Notes under the pieces: model-generated
What the model was told of the DNA's origin: nothing
The model's database searches: none
Seen by the model: only the letters and a program-made list of their open reading frames with translations
Made by a program: the position numbers and the translations under genes
In this document: positions 18,128 to 27,548 of the stretch, piece after piece
Position numbering within the stretch: position 1 is the first letter of the stretch
How the letters are laid out: the number at the start of each line of letters is the position of its first letter
From: Vibrio ostreicida
Lineage (GTDB): Bacteria > Pseudomonadota > Gammaproteobacteria > Enterobacterales > Vibrionaceae
Direction of reading: 5' to 3'
DNA: 64,000 nt
Assembly: GCF_013074385.2 (NCBI RefSeq)
Contig: NZ_JABEYA020000004.1
Span: 139,267 to 203,266 of the forward strand

Positions 18128-19336
18128 TTACTGGGTGTCCATCACTGGCGTTAAATGGGTGCACTTGCTCAAGCGGGCCATTTGAAGTACCGCTCCGCCC
18201 AAAGCGATGGCGGCAAGTAGGAAACCATATTGTGTTAGGCCATAGTGACTGAGAAAAGCGATCACAACATAGCTAAGGCTTTGGACCATGGTAGCAAACA
18301 TCTGTAACCCACCCTCAACTCGGCCTCTTTGTTCAATTTTTATGGTGTGATGCAGCCAGTTTGTTCGAGCGATTCTATTCATAGCGTTAAAGGTGCCAAA
18401 AAACAGTATAAAAATCATTAAGTAGGCGGGGGTGGCACAAAAGCTCATTCCCAAGAGCATGGCACAGGACAAGCCCATGGAATACAACATGGTGACTTGG
18501 AGGGGCAACAGTTTGAGTACTCGTGAAACCAACACGCCAGTAAAGAGCGAACCGATCCCGAAGGCGATATAATAGCCGGAAAACCAGCTTCCAGATATGC
18601 CCATTTCTGAGAACCAGATAGGGACGAGTTTGCTTAAAAAAGTGGCAACAGGGTAGCTGATTGCGGATAACATGACGAAGGCGTAAAACTGGGGGGTCTG
18701 GCCAAAAATGTGTTTGCTTTCTTTGATTTGAGCAATAGAAGAGCCTTGCTTGGGGGGCCGAAGCTGTTGTCTGTACGGCGTCAACAGGTAGCTTAATGTT
18801 GATAGGCCTGAAGCGAGAGTGGCAAAGGCGGAAAACTCTAGCATTCCCCATGTTTGCAACAGGACCACCCCGAGTGCCCCAGCACCTAATGTCGTCACTT
18901 GCATAATAATTTCTTGTTTACCTGAGATATCTGCATACTCGTGAGGGTCATAGTTTTCTTGGGTGAAGGCGTTGTTTGTCTGCCAGCCCAGATTACTTGA
19001 TATCCAGAAAATCAACTGGGCTGAGCTCAGTAGCCATAAGGAATCAGCACCAAACAAAGTCGTGATTAAAACCAAACCAGCCGTGATGGCTTGAAGTCCC
19101 TGAACCAAGACTAAGATGGACTTTCGTGAACGCCTATCGATTAACACTGAAAAGACTGGGGTAAGGAGAAAAGACATCAATGTACAAGATAAGGCGAGTA
19201 GAGCGACAAAGGCGCCTCTTCCTGGTGTGGTTAACATGATCCAAGGTAATGCCATCATAAACAGTCCTGATGACATGCCATCAAAGAACCGACCACTTAG
19301 GTAGGGAATCGTTCTACTTTTTAACCTTGCCAACAT
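18128..19336 (-). CDS. MFS exporter, predicted SoxR-regulated
   Basis: A 402-residue inner-membrane protein with about 12 hydrophobic helices and the MFS loop 2-3 signature region (VLIDRRSRKSILV, residues about 62-74). It belongs to the MFS_3-like exporters that include siderophore and drug efflux proteins; the substrate cannot be read from sequence. Its promoter contains a near-perfect SoxR operator with the 19-bp spacer unique to MerR-family promoters, and soxR is the divergent neighbour. In many bacteria outside the enterics, SoxR directly controls a few efflux or oxidoreductase genes for redox-cycling compounds such as phenazines, so export of a redox-active compound is the likely role (inference). 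Confidence 0.85.
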   Translation of the reverse strand: MLARLKSRTIPYLSGRFFDGMSSGLFMMALPWIMLTTPGRGAFVALLALSCTLMSFLLTPVFSVLIDRRSRKSILVLVQGLQAITAGLVLITTLFGADSLWLLSSAQLIFWISSNLGWQTNNAFTQENYDPHEYADISGKQEIIMQVTTLGAGALGVVLLQTWGMLEFSAFATLASGLSTLSYLLTPYRQQLRPPKQGSSIAQIKESKHIFGQTPQFYAFVMLSAISYPVATFLSKLVPIWFSEMGISGSWFSGYYIAFGIGSLFTGVLVSRVLKLLPLQVTMLYSMGLSCAMLLGMSFCATPAYLMIFILFFGTFNAMNRIARTNWLHHTIKIEQRGRVEGGLQMFATMVQSLSYVVIAFLSHYGLTQYGFLLAAIALGGAVLQMARLSKCTHLTPVMDTQ

Positions 19337-19372
19337 GTTTCTTGTCCTTATCTGTGCATACGAATGTCCGAC

Positions 19373-19403
19373 ACTCTAAAACCTAAACTTAACTTGAGGT
19401 AAA
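19373..19403 (-). promoter_or_regulatory. SoxR box within a 19-bp-spacer promoter for the MFS gene
   Basis: The 18-bp palindrome CCTAAACTTAACTTGAGG (19382-19399) differs at two positions from the E. coli soxS operator CCTCAAGTTAACTTGAGG. On the minus strand a -35 TTTACC (19398-19403) and a -10 TAGAGT (19373-19378) flank it with a spacer of exactly 19 bp, the MerR/SoxR arrangement. It lies 36 bp upstream of the MFS start codon. Confidence 0.85.
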
Positions 19404-19499
19404 GCGTTTTTTTGAGGTATTCTAGAATGGCGATCAACGGCGTTGTTTTCTCAAACAGGCGTATCTCGATAGTAATCATTCAATTAAGGAAACGAGCTT

Positions 19500-19970
19500 A
19501 TGGAAATGTCCGTCGGGCAAGTGGCTAAACGGGCGGGAATCAAGGTGTCTGCTTTGCATTTCTATGAGCAGAAAGGCTTAATTTTCAGCTGGCGAAATCA
19601 GGGGAATCAGCGTCGTTATCATCGTAGTGTTATTCGGCGTATCGCGGTGATTAGAGCGGCTCAAGAAGTGGGGTTAACGCTTGACGACATTGCCCAGAGC
19701 TTGTCTGAGTTGCCTCAGCATCAGGCGCCAAATCGTGAGCAGTGGCAACGCATGGCGGTTGGCTGGCAAGACAGGCTTGAGCATCGAATGCGTCAGCTCA
19801 GTGCGCTTAAAGATAATTTGGGCGGATGCATAGGTTGCGGTTGTTTATCCTTGGACTCATGCGTTCTGTATAATCCAAAGGATATCCGAGCAGAGACATT
19901 TAAAGGCAAAACCATGCTGACCCACCCAGAAGAATGGTCAACCCAAGGACAAGGCGAAGGTAAGCAGTAA
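19500..19970 (+). CDS. soxR: Redox-sensing MerR-family regulator SoxR
   Basis: A 156-residue [2Fe-2S] transcription factor. The N-terminal MerR helix-turn-helix (SVGQVAKRAGIKVSALHFYE, residues 4-23) is followed by a dimerisation helix and the diagnostic cluster motif C-x2-C-x-C-x5-C at Cys110, 113, 115 and 121. Oxidation of the cluster activates promoters with overlong spacers. AAGGA lies 9 nt before the ATG. No soxS is present, as is usual outside enterobacteria; the target in view is the divergent MFS gene. The 3' end overlaps the convergent AEC transporter gene by 33 bp. Confidence 0.95.
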   Translation: MEMSVGQVAKRAGIKVSALHFYEQKGLIFSWRNQGNQRRYHRSVIRRIAVIRAAQEVGLTLDDIAQSLSELPQHQAPNREQWQRMAVGWQDRLEHRMRQLSALKDNLGGCIGCGCLSLDSCVLYNPKDIRAETFKGKTMLTHPEEWSTQGQGEGKQ

Positions 19971-20816
19971 AGGTAAGGTAAAGAGACTGAAAAAATTACC
20001 AAATAACACCATTGACGCTACGTTTTGGGGCTCGATATGGAAACGTTCAGCGAAAAGGTAGTTCATCACCGCCGGAGGTAGCATGGTAAATAACACCATC
20101 ATTTGCAGTTGGTTGGCTGGCAAAGGAACCCACAGATAAATAAGGCCGAATGCAACGGCACCTGTCAGCAGTGACTGAACGGTGCAGGCTATGCCTATTT
20201 TTAAACCGCTTGTGCGCATGTGACACATCTGGGCACCGAGTGAAAGCAACATCACCGGTACGGCGGCTTGTCCGAGTAAAGCGGTTGCCCGATACAAGGG
20301 TTGCCAGATCTCAACATTGATGAGATTAAGAGTGAGAGCGGCGGCGGCGGCCAGAAAAATCGGCATACGAAGAACGTGTTTGAGAAGATTCCCAGAGCTA
20401 AGCAGCGCCAAGCCCAAACTGACGTGAATACAGGCAGAAATCACAAAAAGCAAAACAGCGGGCGCGAGGGCGCTGTCACCAAACGTATAGGTAAACAGTG
20501 GGATAGCAAGGTTGCCGCTGTTGCGAAACATATGAGGTGGGCCCCACGCTTTAAAGCGCAAACCCAATAGTCTGCATGTCGGCCACATCAAAATACCAGG
20601 CAGCAATATGGCAATCAGAGCAGCGCTGAGTAAAGGCAATTGCTGTGTGTCCAGCGGCATAGTGACCAGTGATGAAAATACCAAAGCAGGCGTGAATGCG
20701 TCCATATTGATCCGATTGATCGGACGAAAATCAGGGTTTAGCCATTGACCAACCAAAAAACCGACTAGGACTAACGCAAAAACAGGGAACAGAATTCCAG
20801 CAATCTGATCAAACAT
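19938..20816 (-). CDS. AEC-family (auxin efflux carrier-like) transporter
   Basis: A 292-residue protein with about ten membrane helices in the two-fold repeat layout of the AEC/BART superfamily (YfdV/MdcF-like). The helix-interrupting segments typical of the family are seen as FRNSGNLAIPL (about 97-107) and TMLPPAVMNYLFA. Bacterial members transport carboxylates such as malonate or malate, or are of unknown substrate. It is convergent with soxR (33-bp overlap of the coding ends) and divergent from a flavin-reductase-like gene 236 bp away. The substrate is not deducible. Confidence 0.85.
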   Translation of the reverse strand: MFDQIAGILFPVFALVLVGFLVGQWLNPDFRPINRINMDAFTPALVFSSLVTMPLDTQQLPLLSAALIAILLPGILMWPTCRLLGLRFKAWGPPHMFRNSGNLAIPLFTYTFGDSALAPAVLLFVISACIHVSLGLALLSSGNLLKHVLRMPIFLAAAAALTLNLINVEIWQPLYRATALLGQAAVPVMLLSLGAQMCHMRTSGLKIGIACTVQSLLTGAVAFGLIYLWVPLPANQLQMMVLFTMLPPAVMNYLFAERFHIEPQNVASMVLFGNFFSLFTLPLLLTFALSLG

Positions 20817-21052
20817 AATTCTCTCAATGACGGGTTCTTATCTTCAATCTATCCTATTTATCTGTGGAAAAATAGCCTATTTTCGGGCGACGGTGGCGGA
20901 CCCAAGACAAACTTGTTATGGCATTGGGTTTTCATGTATTGTGACGAATACTTGCTTTGACGTTGATCTCTGTGTGTCGGCCACCGTAAGTGTAAAGATG
21001 AGGCAAACCTGCATCGAATTTCTCAGGTGGGTAGACTATCTTAAAGGCGATT

Positions 21053-21742
21053 ATGAAAGATAAAACGTTTAGTAAGGCCCAGTTATTGGCGCTAGATACG
21101 CGGAAACGAGCGCATCTCGTCAACAGCTTGTCGGGGTTTAAAAGTGCCAATCTCATCGGAACAAAAAGTCGGTCGGGACAGGTCAATCTAGCCATTGTCA
21201 GTTCTGTCATCCATTTGGGTTCCAATCCACCTCTACTGGGTTTTATTTCTCGTCCTCCTCAGAGCGAACGCCATACGCTAGAAAATATCAACGAAACGGG
21301 TTGTTTTACGATCAACTCTGTTCATTCAGAGATCGTGAGTGCGGCCCATCAAACGTCTGCGAGATACGCGCGAGATCAAAGCGAATTTGATGAAACGGGA
21401 TTAACCCCCTATTTCTGTGAGCCCTTTTTTGCGCCGTTCGTACTCGAAAGCCCGATAAAAATCGGACTGAAGTTGCGAGAGCAAACACAACTTTCATGTA
21501 ACGGAACGTCCCTGATTATCGGTGAAATTGAGACTCTACTGCTGCCCGACCATGTGGTCCAGCCTGATGGTTATATTGATATGGAGGCCATGGATTTGGT
21601 GACTATTTCAGGGTTGGATAGCTATCATGTGACACAAAGATTGTATCGACTGAGCTACGCCAAAACGTCGTCTGAGCTTCATCCGCTGACTCGCGAAGGA
21701 GACCCTTCCTCATGGGCAGCAATCAAAGCAGAAATTGACTAA
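21053..21742 (+). CDS. Flavin reductase-like (FMN-binding split-barrel) protein
   Basis: A 229-residue cytoplasmic protein with the flavin-reductase domain in the first ~190 residues: an opening strand SGFKSANLIGTKS, the flavin-contact block NLAIVSSVIHLGSNPPLLGF, and TLENINETGCFTINSV, which matches the family signature. Members bind FMN and use NAD(P)H or act as oxidoreductase partners. No monooxygenase gene lies beside it, so its redox partner is unknown. The SoxR and MFS genes are close but there is no shared operon. Confidence 0.82.
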   Translation: MKDKTFSKAQLLALDTRKRAHLVNSLSGFKSANLIGTKSRSGQVNLAIVSSVIHLGSNPPLLGFISRPPQSERHTLENINETGCFTINSVHSEIVSAAHQTSARYARDQSEFDETGLTPYFCEPFFAPFVLESPIKIGLKLREQTQLSCNGTSLIIGEIETLLLPDHVVQPDGYIDMEAMDLVTISGLDSYHVTQRLYRLSYAKTSSELHPLTREGDPSSWAAIKAEID

Positions 21743-21910
21743 CGTGATGTTCAGAAAGCGTACACGATTCCCTATGTAGTGAAGTAGAGTGTCACCGCGC
21801 GAGCCCATCATTGGATAGCATAATTTAGGTCAATAAATGACTTTTATATTACTATATCCTATGTATAATCATGCGCTTTTATAACTTATCTATCAGTTAT
21901 TGGAGTCGTC

Positions 21911-22477
21911 ATGTTTAAAAGCTCTAGCATTAGTGTGATGGTCCTGATCGCACTTGCAGGTTGTCAGAGCACAGAAAAATCTGTCAGCAAAGATCAATAC
22001 AACCTCAACAAACCGTCGGGCATTGAAGTCAATGAAATGACCTTTAGCGTAGACTTTGCTCAGCCAGAGACCTTAATCACATCCATCGATTACGTGTCAG
22101 TGCAAGAATCCAAAGGTCAGGCTCAATACTTGGCATTGAAAGAAAAATGGTCAAAAGATCAGATTGAAGCTCGGAACAAACAATTAGGCTCTATGTACCA
22201 AAATGGCACCTTTATTGTTCGTGTTTACGGTGAGACGATTAACTCTGTTAGCCGTGACTTTTATCAGGTTGACTTAATTCAGCAAGGCGACGTTATTCAA
22301 ACCGGCGTTTTTGACGCGGTTGGAGATGTGCCAAGTATGGATTACCCGTCGCGACTGTGGCGAAACGATTCAAAACTGGCGACTTACGGTCTAGATACCA
22401 GCCAACCATTTAATATTCGAGTGATGTTTGGCGATCAGATTGCGAACTATCAGTACTCGCCAGAGCTTAAAGGCTAA
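21911..22477 (+). CDS. Hypothetical lipoprotein
   Basis: 188 residues. The N-terminal signal peptide ends in lipobox LAGC (Cys18), so lipidation and envelope location are expected. The rest is soluble, with alternating beta-rich segments (SVDFAQPETLITSIDYVSVQ, FIVRVYGETI) and no motif I recognise. TTATTGGAGTC precedes the ATG. It is monocistronic between the flavin reductase and the pullulanase. No function is proposed. Confidence 0.75.
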   Translation: MFKSSSISVMVLIALAGCQSTEKSVSKDQYNLNKPSGIEVNEMTFSVDFAQPETLITSIDYVSVQESKGQAQYLALKEKWSKDQIEARNKQLGSMYQNGTFIVRVYGETINSVSRDFYQVDLIQQGDVIQTGVFDAVGDVPSMDYPSRLWRNDSKLATYGLDTSQPFNIRVMFGDQIANYQYSPELKG

Positions 22478-22512
22478 ACGCAGCCTTTTGCCACTCAATC
22501 ATCAACGATATG

Positions 22513-22532
22513 GGAGAGTGGTTGCTCTCTCC
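22513..22532 (+). terminator. Weak hairpin after the lipoprotein gene
   Basis: GGAGAG / CTCTCC with an 8-nt loop, 35 nt after the stop, without a clear T-run. A probable but weak terminator. The remaining ~200 bp before the MalT-like boxes hold no gene I can support. Confidence 0.35.
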
Positions 22533-22731
22533 AAACATCATGGATTGATGTTTAAACACATCCATTTTGTGCAAAAGATCTTATTTTTCAAATTAAAAGC
22601 ATTTGTTGGATTCTTACCATCCTTTCATTCGCACGGTGACAAACTGCTAATCTCCTCACTGAACGGGTTAAACTGGGGTAATTTTTCGATCGGGTTGAGC
22701 GGTTAACTGTGATCTAGATTCGCTTTTTCTT

Positions 22732-22779
22732 ACTCATCCCTCTTTTCTACGCCTTTACAATGAATTTTGTAGGATGAGG
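22732..22779. promoter_or_regulatory. MalT-like boxes upstream of pullulanase
   Basis: TAGGATGAGG (22770-22779, plus strand, 8/10 to GGGGATGAGG) and AGGGATGAGT on the minus strand (22732-22741, 8/10) lie 100-150 bp before the pullulanase start. Pullulanase is a MalT target in Klebsiella, which supports the reading. Binding is inferred. Confidence 0.55.
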
Positions 22780-22879
22780 AAAATAATGGCATTGAAAAGA
22801 TAACGTTAGCTTGTTGCGATGTGATGAGTCTAAGACGCCACCTCGCTGTCTTAAACTTAAGTCTCAATCAGGTACAATA

Positions 22880-25800
22880 ATGAACATCAAGCTAACAAAA
22901 CTGAGTCCTTTGATCGTTATTTTCGGCTTTCTTACTGGTTGTCATGATGCGTTAAAATTCAACGTGGCGGGCGAGCAAATTGAAAACGCCATACAGTGGG
23001 GGAATCGTTCAGGTCATCGTGCAAGAGAAACGCATTCACTACTTAATCAGGCGTTAACGATGAGCGAGGGTCGTGCCATGGCGTCGGTTACTCGGCCTCA
23101 ACACGCTGTGATTTATTATCGCAGAGACGATGGGGACTACCGTGGTTGGGGGCTCCACTTGTGGAATAATCGTCCCTGTCATGCGGCTGCGGCGGAGGCT
23201 CTGCAAGGCGTTGACTGGGAGAGCCCTTATCATTGGCAAGAACTCGACCCTTTATATGGTGCGAAATTTGTGGTTCCCTTGGACTCATCTCAGGGGAGCT
23301 GTCTGAATTTTATTGTCCATAAGGGAGACGACAAAGCGCTCGGCGCTGATGATTTGAGAGTCGAGTTCGACAAGGGCGATACAGTTTACACTCGCCATGG
23401 CAGTGCTGAGTTTACGTATTCAGAGCCAAGTTTAAAGCTCGCAGGCGCAGCCGCGCATTGGTTAAGCCATAACGATGTTGCTTGGTTTGAGCATGACGAT
23501 GCCGCCAGTTATCAATTTTGGAGCCGTAAAGAGGGTCATGGAGAATTCAGTGATGGGGAACCCTTTCACCGTTACGATCTAATCTTGGCCGGTAGAATGA
23601 CTCATTCAAACTTTCCCCACCTTAATGGTCGAGCCAAATTTTTTCTCAATGTTGACGCTGATGTAGCGAAAAACTTGTTAAAGGGCCAGTTGATTGCGGT
23701 GGCTTTAGATATCAATGGACAGCCTATTTTGGCGACGCGAATTCAGATACCGGGGGTGGTGGACGATCTTTATACGGCAGGAGAAAATGATGCTGATGAG
23801 GCGAGACTGGGCAGTTGGGTAGAAGGAGAACAATCCCACTTTGCGATTTGGTCGCCGACTGCGCAAGCGGTTGAGCTGTATCTATACGATCAAGATAAAA
23901 CACGACTGACCCGCTCACCTATTGTTATGACACAAGATAATGCGACTGGGATTTGGCATCATCAAGCTTCGTCTGGGTTAACCAATGTGTTTTACCGCTA
24001 CCGGATTAAAGCCTTTCATCCGCAAACGGATCAGGTTGAATGGATGATGACAACCGATCCTTATTCTCTGTCTTTAAGTACCTCAAGCTTATACTCACAA
24101 CTGGTGGATCTTGACGATCCGCAAAGCAAACCTTTGGGGTGGGACGAGCATCAGATACCCACGTTGGCCAAACCTGAAGACCATATTATCTACGAATTAC
24201 ACGTTCGCGATTTTAGCCTGAGTGATAGCCAAGGGCGGCCAGAAAATAACGGTAAGTATTTGGCATTTCTCGAACAAGAGCGAGACAGCGTTCAGCACCT
24301 ATTGGAATTGAAAGCGGCAGGATTGACCACGATCCATTTATTGCCGACTTACGATCTCGCCTCAATCGATGAAGAACAAGGAAAGCGCGTCAATTTGAGT
24401 GACAGTGTGGGCAAACTCTGCCGGATCAATCCGGATGCAGCGCTGTGTTCAGGTGGTGTATCTCAGGAGGCGACTCTCGTGTCTTTATTGGCGCAAGCCG
24501 ACCCCGCGAGCGGTGATGCTCAGTCAATCATGGCTGACATCCGGCCATTAGACAGCTTTAACTGGGGTTATGACCCGTTTCATTACACGGTACCTGAAGG
24601 CAGTTACGCGACCTTCAGTGATGGGGTTTCAAGAATTAGAGAGTATCGCCAAATGGTACAACAGCTTCATAACATGGGCTTTCGCGTGGTCCAAGATGTG
24701 GTGTACAACCATACCTTTGCTTCAGGGTTGGAGGCTAAATCGGTGCTCGATAAAGCCGTGCCAGGCTACTACCATCGCCTAAACCCTTTGACTGGAGACA
24801 TAGAGAATTCAACGTGTTGCGATAACACGGCGTCCGAACACCGTATGTTTGAAAAACTGATGGTTGATAGTGTGGTCACTTGGGCAAGGGATTACAAAGT
24901 CGATGGTTTTCGTTTTGACTTGATGGGGCATGTGATGAAATCCAGCATGCTTGAAGCTTACAAAAAGACCAAGCAGGTTGATGAAGATACTTGGTTTTAT
25001 GGGGAAGGGTGGAATTTTGGGGAGGTGGCAAATGGTCAGCGAGGTGAGCATGCCACTCAGTGGGCAATGGCAGGTACTGGCATAGGGACTTACAACGATC
25101 GTCTGCGTGATGGTGTACGTGGTGGTGGTCCATTCGACAGTGGCGAGGCGCTATTGAAAAATCCGGGTTTTGCCAATGCAGGAACCCGGTTTAGCGACGC
25201 TCTCAAGTCGAAAATGGACCTGATTCGCTATGGGATGGCTGGCAATTTGCAAAACTACCTTCTTACCACCTATATGGGCGAGCGAGTTTATGGGAGAGAT
25301 TACGTTTATGGGGGACAGGGAGCGGCTTACGCCCTAGATCCACAGGAATCGATCAATTATGTTTCCAAGCATGATAATCAGACGCTTTGGGACTTCAATC
25401 AGTATAAAGCAACAGCGAGCGTGACACCCAAACAACGAGCAAGAATGCAAGTTATTGGCCTTTCAACCATATTACTGGGTCAAGGCGTTCCTTTCATCCA
25501 TATGGGGTCTGAACTCCTGCGTTCCAAGTCAATGGAGCGTGACAGTTATGATAGCGGCGACTGGTATAACAAGGTTGATTTTTCCAAGCAAGGCAACAAC
25601 TGGAATGTGGGCCTACCTCGTGCGGATAAAGATCGAGCGAATTGGCCAGCGATCCAATCCATTATCAGTAACCCCAACACTCAAGTGAGCGCTCAACATA
25701 TTGAGTGGACAGACAGTATGGTTAAAGATTTGATAACGATCCGCTCACACTCGCCCTTGTTGCGCTTGGGCAGTGAAGATCACATCCTCAAACGGGTCCG

Positions 25801-26116
25801 TTTTCATAACACTGGCCAAACAGCGCAACCAGGTCTGATCGTGATGTCTGTCGATGATGGTGTGAGTTCCGGTCAAGACCTTGACCCTCAGTTTGATGCG
25901 GTCTTGGTTGCGATCAATGCCCACCTTGAGGCACAGACAATCACTATCCCGAACGCGGAGCATTTTACTTTGCATCCGGTACATGGGAGCTCTTCAGACG
26001 CAGGCCTGAAGCAAGCCAAATTTGAACGTGGTGCATTCCGTATTCCCCCCCTTACCGCAGCCGTTTTTGTGCAGCAACAACATCGCACTCAGGGGCAGGG
26101 AATGCTGTCTGACTAA
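22880..26116 (+). CDS. pulA: Pullulanase-type alpha-1,6-glucosidase, lipoprotein (GH13)
   Basis: A 1078-residue surface or periplasmic debranching enzyme. The ATG at 22880 was chosen because it gives a proper lipoprotein signal (FLTGC) and has TCAGG upstream; the in-frame extension from 22811 has none. Domains in order: CBM41/N1-like region (about 70-170), N2 domain, CBM48 (about 290-410, WSPTAQAVELYLYD), GH13 barrel and a C-terminal beta domain. The pullulanase signature NWGYDP is near residue 560. The four GH13 regions are VVQDVVYNH (about 602-610), DGFRFDL with Asp680, YGEGWNFGE with Glu709, and SKHDNQ with Asp832. It debranches pullulan, starch and amylopectin to linear dextrins for uptake through LamB. 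MalT-like boxes lie upstream. Confidence 0.92.
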   Translation: MNIKLTKLSPLIVIFGFLTGCHDALKFNVAGEQIENAIQWGNRSGHRARETHSLLNQALTMSEGRAMASVTRPQHAVIYYRRDDGDYRGWGLHLWNNRPCHAAAAEALQGVDWESPYHWQELDPLYGAKFVVPLDSSQGSCLNFIVHKGDDKALGADDLRVEFDKGDTVYTRHGSAEFTYSEPSLKLAGAAAHWLSHNDVAWFEHDDAASYQFWSRKEGHGEFSDGEPFHRYDLILAGRMTHSNFPHLNGRAKFFLNVDADVAKNLLKGQLIAVALDINGQPILATRIQIPGVVDDLYTAGENDADEARLGSWVEGEQSHFAIWSPTAQAVELYLYDQDKTRLTRSPIVMTQDNATGIWHHQASSGLTNVFYRYRIKAFHPQTDQVEWMMTTDPYSLSLSTSSLYSQLVDLDDPQSKPLGWDEHQIPTLAKPEDHIIYELHVRDFSLSDSQGRPENNGKYLAFLEQERDSVQHLLELKAAGLTTIHLLPTYDLASIDEEQGKRVNLSDSVGKLCRINPDAALCSGGVSQEATLVSLLAQADPASGDAQSIMADIRPLDSFNWGYDPFHYTVPEGSYATFSDGVSRIREYRQMVQQLHNMGFRVVQDVVYNHTFASGLEAKSVLDKAVPGYYHRLNPLTGDIENSTCCDNTASEHRMFEKLMVDSVVTWARDYKVDGFRFDLMGHVMKSSMLEAYKKTKQVDEDTWFYGEGWNFGEVANGQRGEHATQWAMAGTGIGTYNDRLRDGVRGGGPFDSGEALLKNPGFANAGTRFSDALKSKMDLIRYGMAGNLQNYLLTTYMGERVYGRDYVYGGQGAAYALDPQESINYVSKHDNQTLWDFNQYKATASVTPKQRARMQVIGLSTILLGQGVPFIHMGSELLRSKSMERDSYDSGDWYNKVDFSKQGNNWNVGLPRADKDRANWPAIQSIISNPNTQVSAQHIEWTDSMVKDLITIRSHSPLLRLGSEDHILKRVRFHNTGQTAQPGLIVMSVDDGVSSGQDLDPQFDAVLVAINAHLEAQTITIPNAEHFTLHPVHGSSSDAGLKQAKFERGAFRIPPLTAAVFVQQQHRTQGQGMLSD

Positions 26117-26389
26117 ATGGCGTGAGCGGCAACCGTTGCAGAGGAGCGCGTGCTGATAGGGGCGTGCTCCACAGGCGAGAAAGACGCCGCGCCCGCGCTT
26201 CATTGCGAATATCGTACTGATTTATAATGCTTAATTCTAATAGAGTTGGATTGCTTTTCTAAAAATTATCCAGAGAATTCGACGGTGCCTGACTGGAAAG
26301 AGGATTGACTTTTTTATAGAATCCGACTAATTGTTAATATGCAAACTAACTCTTATTGATATAATAAATAGCAACGTCAGGAGCTGCCC

Positions 26390-27442
26390 ATGGTAGACCA
26401 AATAAATTTTTATGAGCCCGATGAAGCGTATGGATTTCTTTCAAATTTCTGTCACGCACCCATCGATGTTGATGGCCATATTTGGCCAACGAGTGAACAC
26501 TACTATCAAGCTCAAAAGTTCTCAGATCCTCTTATAAAAAAAGAGATCCAACACTGTTCAACGCCCGATTTGGCTTTTTCGTTGAGCCGAAAACATCAAG
26601 ATAAAGTTCGTTCTCAATGGGAGGACGAGCGTCTTAACGTGATGAAGTTTATCGTCACTGAAAAGTTTACGCAAAACTCTCAACTCGCTTTCCAACTGAT
26701 TGAAACAGGAGAATCCTTACTGATAGAGCACTCTCTATATGATGGTTTTTGGGGGGATGGAGAAAATGGGAGGGGAGAAAATCAACTCGGTAAGATATTG
26801 ATGGATTTACGAACGCAGCTTCGCAACAGTGAGCCGTACAATCTGGTGCAGTTTGTTGATAGTGCGAAACTGCCCACCAAGTGGGGTACGTTTCATATGT
26901 ATGGGTTCTTTGAGGAAAAGACAGGCAAAGAACACCTCGCTTTGGTCTACGGAGATTTGAGTTCGGTCAAGGACCCGCTGATACGTTTGCACTCAGAGTG
27001 TTTGACAGGGGATGCGTTGTTTAGTCAACGGTGTGACTGTGGTTTTCAGCTTGACCGCGCGTTAAAAAATATTGCTGAAGAAGGGACCGGAGTCTTACTG
27101 TATCTTCGCCAAGAAGGCCGGGGTATTGGTCTTCTCAACAAGATACGAGCGTATCATTTGCAAGATGATGGAGCAGACACGGTTGAGGCTAACGAGCGTT
27201 TGGGCTTTGCTGCCGATTTGAGGGATTATCGTTTTTGCAAAGGGATGCTCTGTTATTTGGGGGTAAAATCGGTGCGTTTAATGACCAATAACCCATTTAA
27301 AGTTCAGGCTCTAGAACGAGCAAATATTCATGTTGCGGAGCGAGTCGCACTTCAGGAAGGTTGCAACCCCGATAATTTGGACTATTTAAAAACCAAAGTG
27401 GCTAAATTAGGCCACCTTCTTGATGAAGAATTCATCAAGTAA
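26390..27442 (+). CDS. NADAR N-glycosidase - GTP cyclohydrolase II fusion (riboflavin damage control)
   Basis: A 350-residue bifunctional protein. Residues 1-148 form a NADAR (YbiA/COG3236) domain: FLSNF (16-20), [13 protein letters not shown] (32-44) and [20 protein letters not shown] (118-137). Residues 150-350 form a full-length GTP cyclohydrolase [12 protein letters not shown] (199-208), zinc ligands Cys204, Cys215 and Cys217, active-site RQEGRGIGL (240-248) and MTNNP (298-302). GCH II opens GTP to the first pyrimidine intermediate of riboflavin; the NADAR domain of such fusions hydrolyses the reactive phosphoribosylamino-pyrimidines, as reported for COG3236 proteins including a Vibrio fusion. 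It is preceded by AGGAGC. No other rib gene or FMN riboswitch is seen, so this is a dedicated paralogue rather than part of the main operon. Confidence 0.93.
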   Translation: MVDQINFYEPDEAYGFLSNFCHAPIDVDGHIWPTSEHYYQAQKFSDPLIKKEIQHCSTPDLAFSLSRKHQDKVRSQWEDERLNVMKFIVTEKFTQNSQLAFQLIETGESLLIEHSLYDGFWGDGENGRGENQLGKILMDLRTQLRNSEPYNLVQFVDSAKLPTKWGTFHMYGFFEEKTGKEHLALVYGDLSSVKDPLIRLHSECLTGDALFSQRCDCGFQLDRALKNIAEEGTGVLLYLRQEGRGIGLLNKIRAYHLQDDGADTVEANERLGFAADLRDYRFCKGMLCYLGVKSVRLMTNNPFKVQALERANIHVAERVALQEGCNPDNLDYLKTKVAKLGHLLDEEFIK

Positions 27443-27454
27443 CCCATAGGGAAA

Positions 27455-27491
27455 ACCTTCACTGTGGCGACAGAATCGCGACAGTGAAGGT
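27455..27491. terminator. Long hairpin downstream of the NADAR-RibA fusion
   Basis: The outer stem ACCTTCACTGT / ACAGTGAAGGT (11 bp, perfect) encloses an inner GCGA / TCGC stem, 12 nt after the stop. No T-run follows. Confidence 0.5.
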
Positions 27492-27515
27492 ATGACCGTT
27501 TCAATCTACATAAAT

Positions 27516-27541
27516 GGGTAGGTGTTATTGACAACCTACCC
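27516..27541 (-). terminator. Hairpin downstream of the minus-strand binding-protein gene
   Basis: GGGTAGGT / ACCTACCC, an 8-bp stem ending 7 nt beyond the stop codon of the minus-strand gene. On that strand it is followed by ATTTATG, so it is a moderate terminator. Confidence 0.45.
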
Positions 27542-27548
27542 GTATTGC

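Noticed and set aside
26117..26389. Search for an FMN riboswitch before the NADAR-RibA gene
   Set aside because: No RFN-element core sequences were seen in the 270-bp leader.
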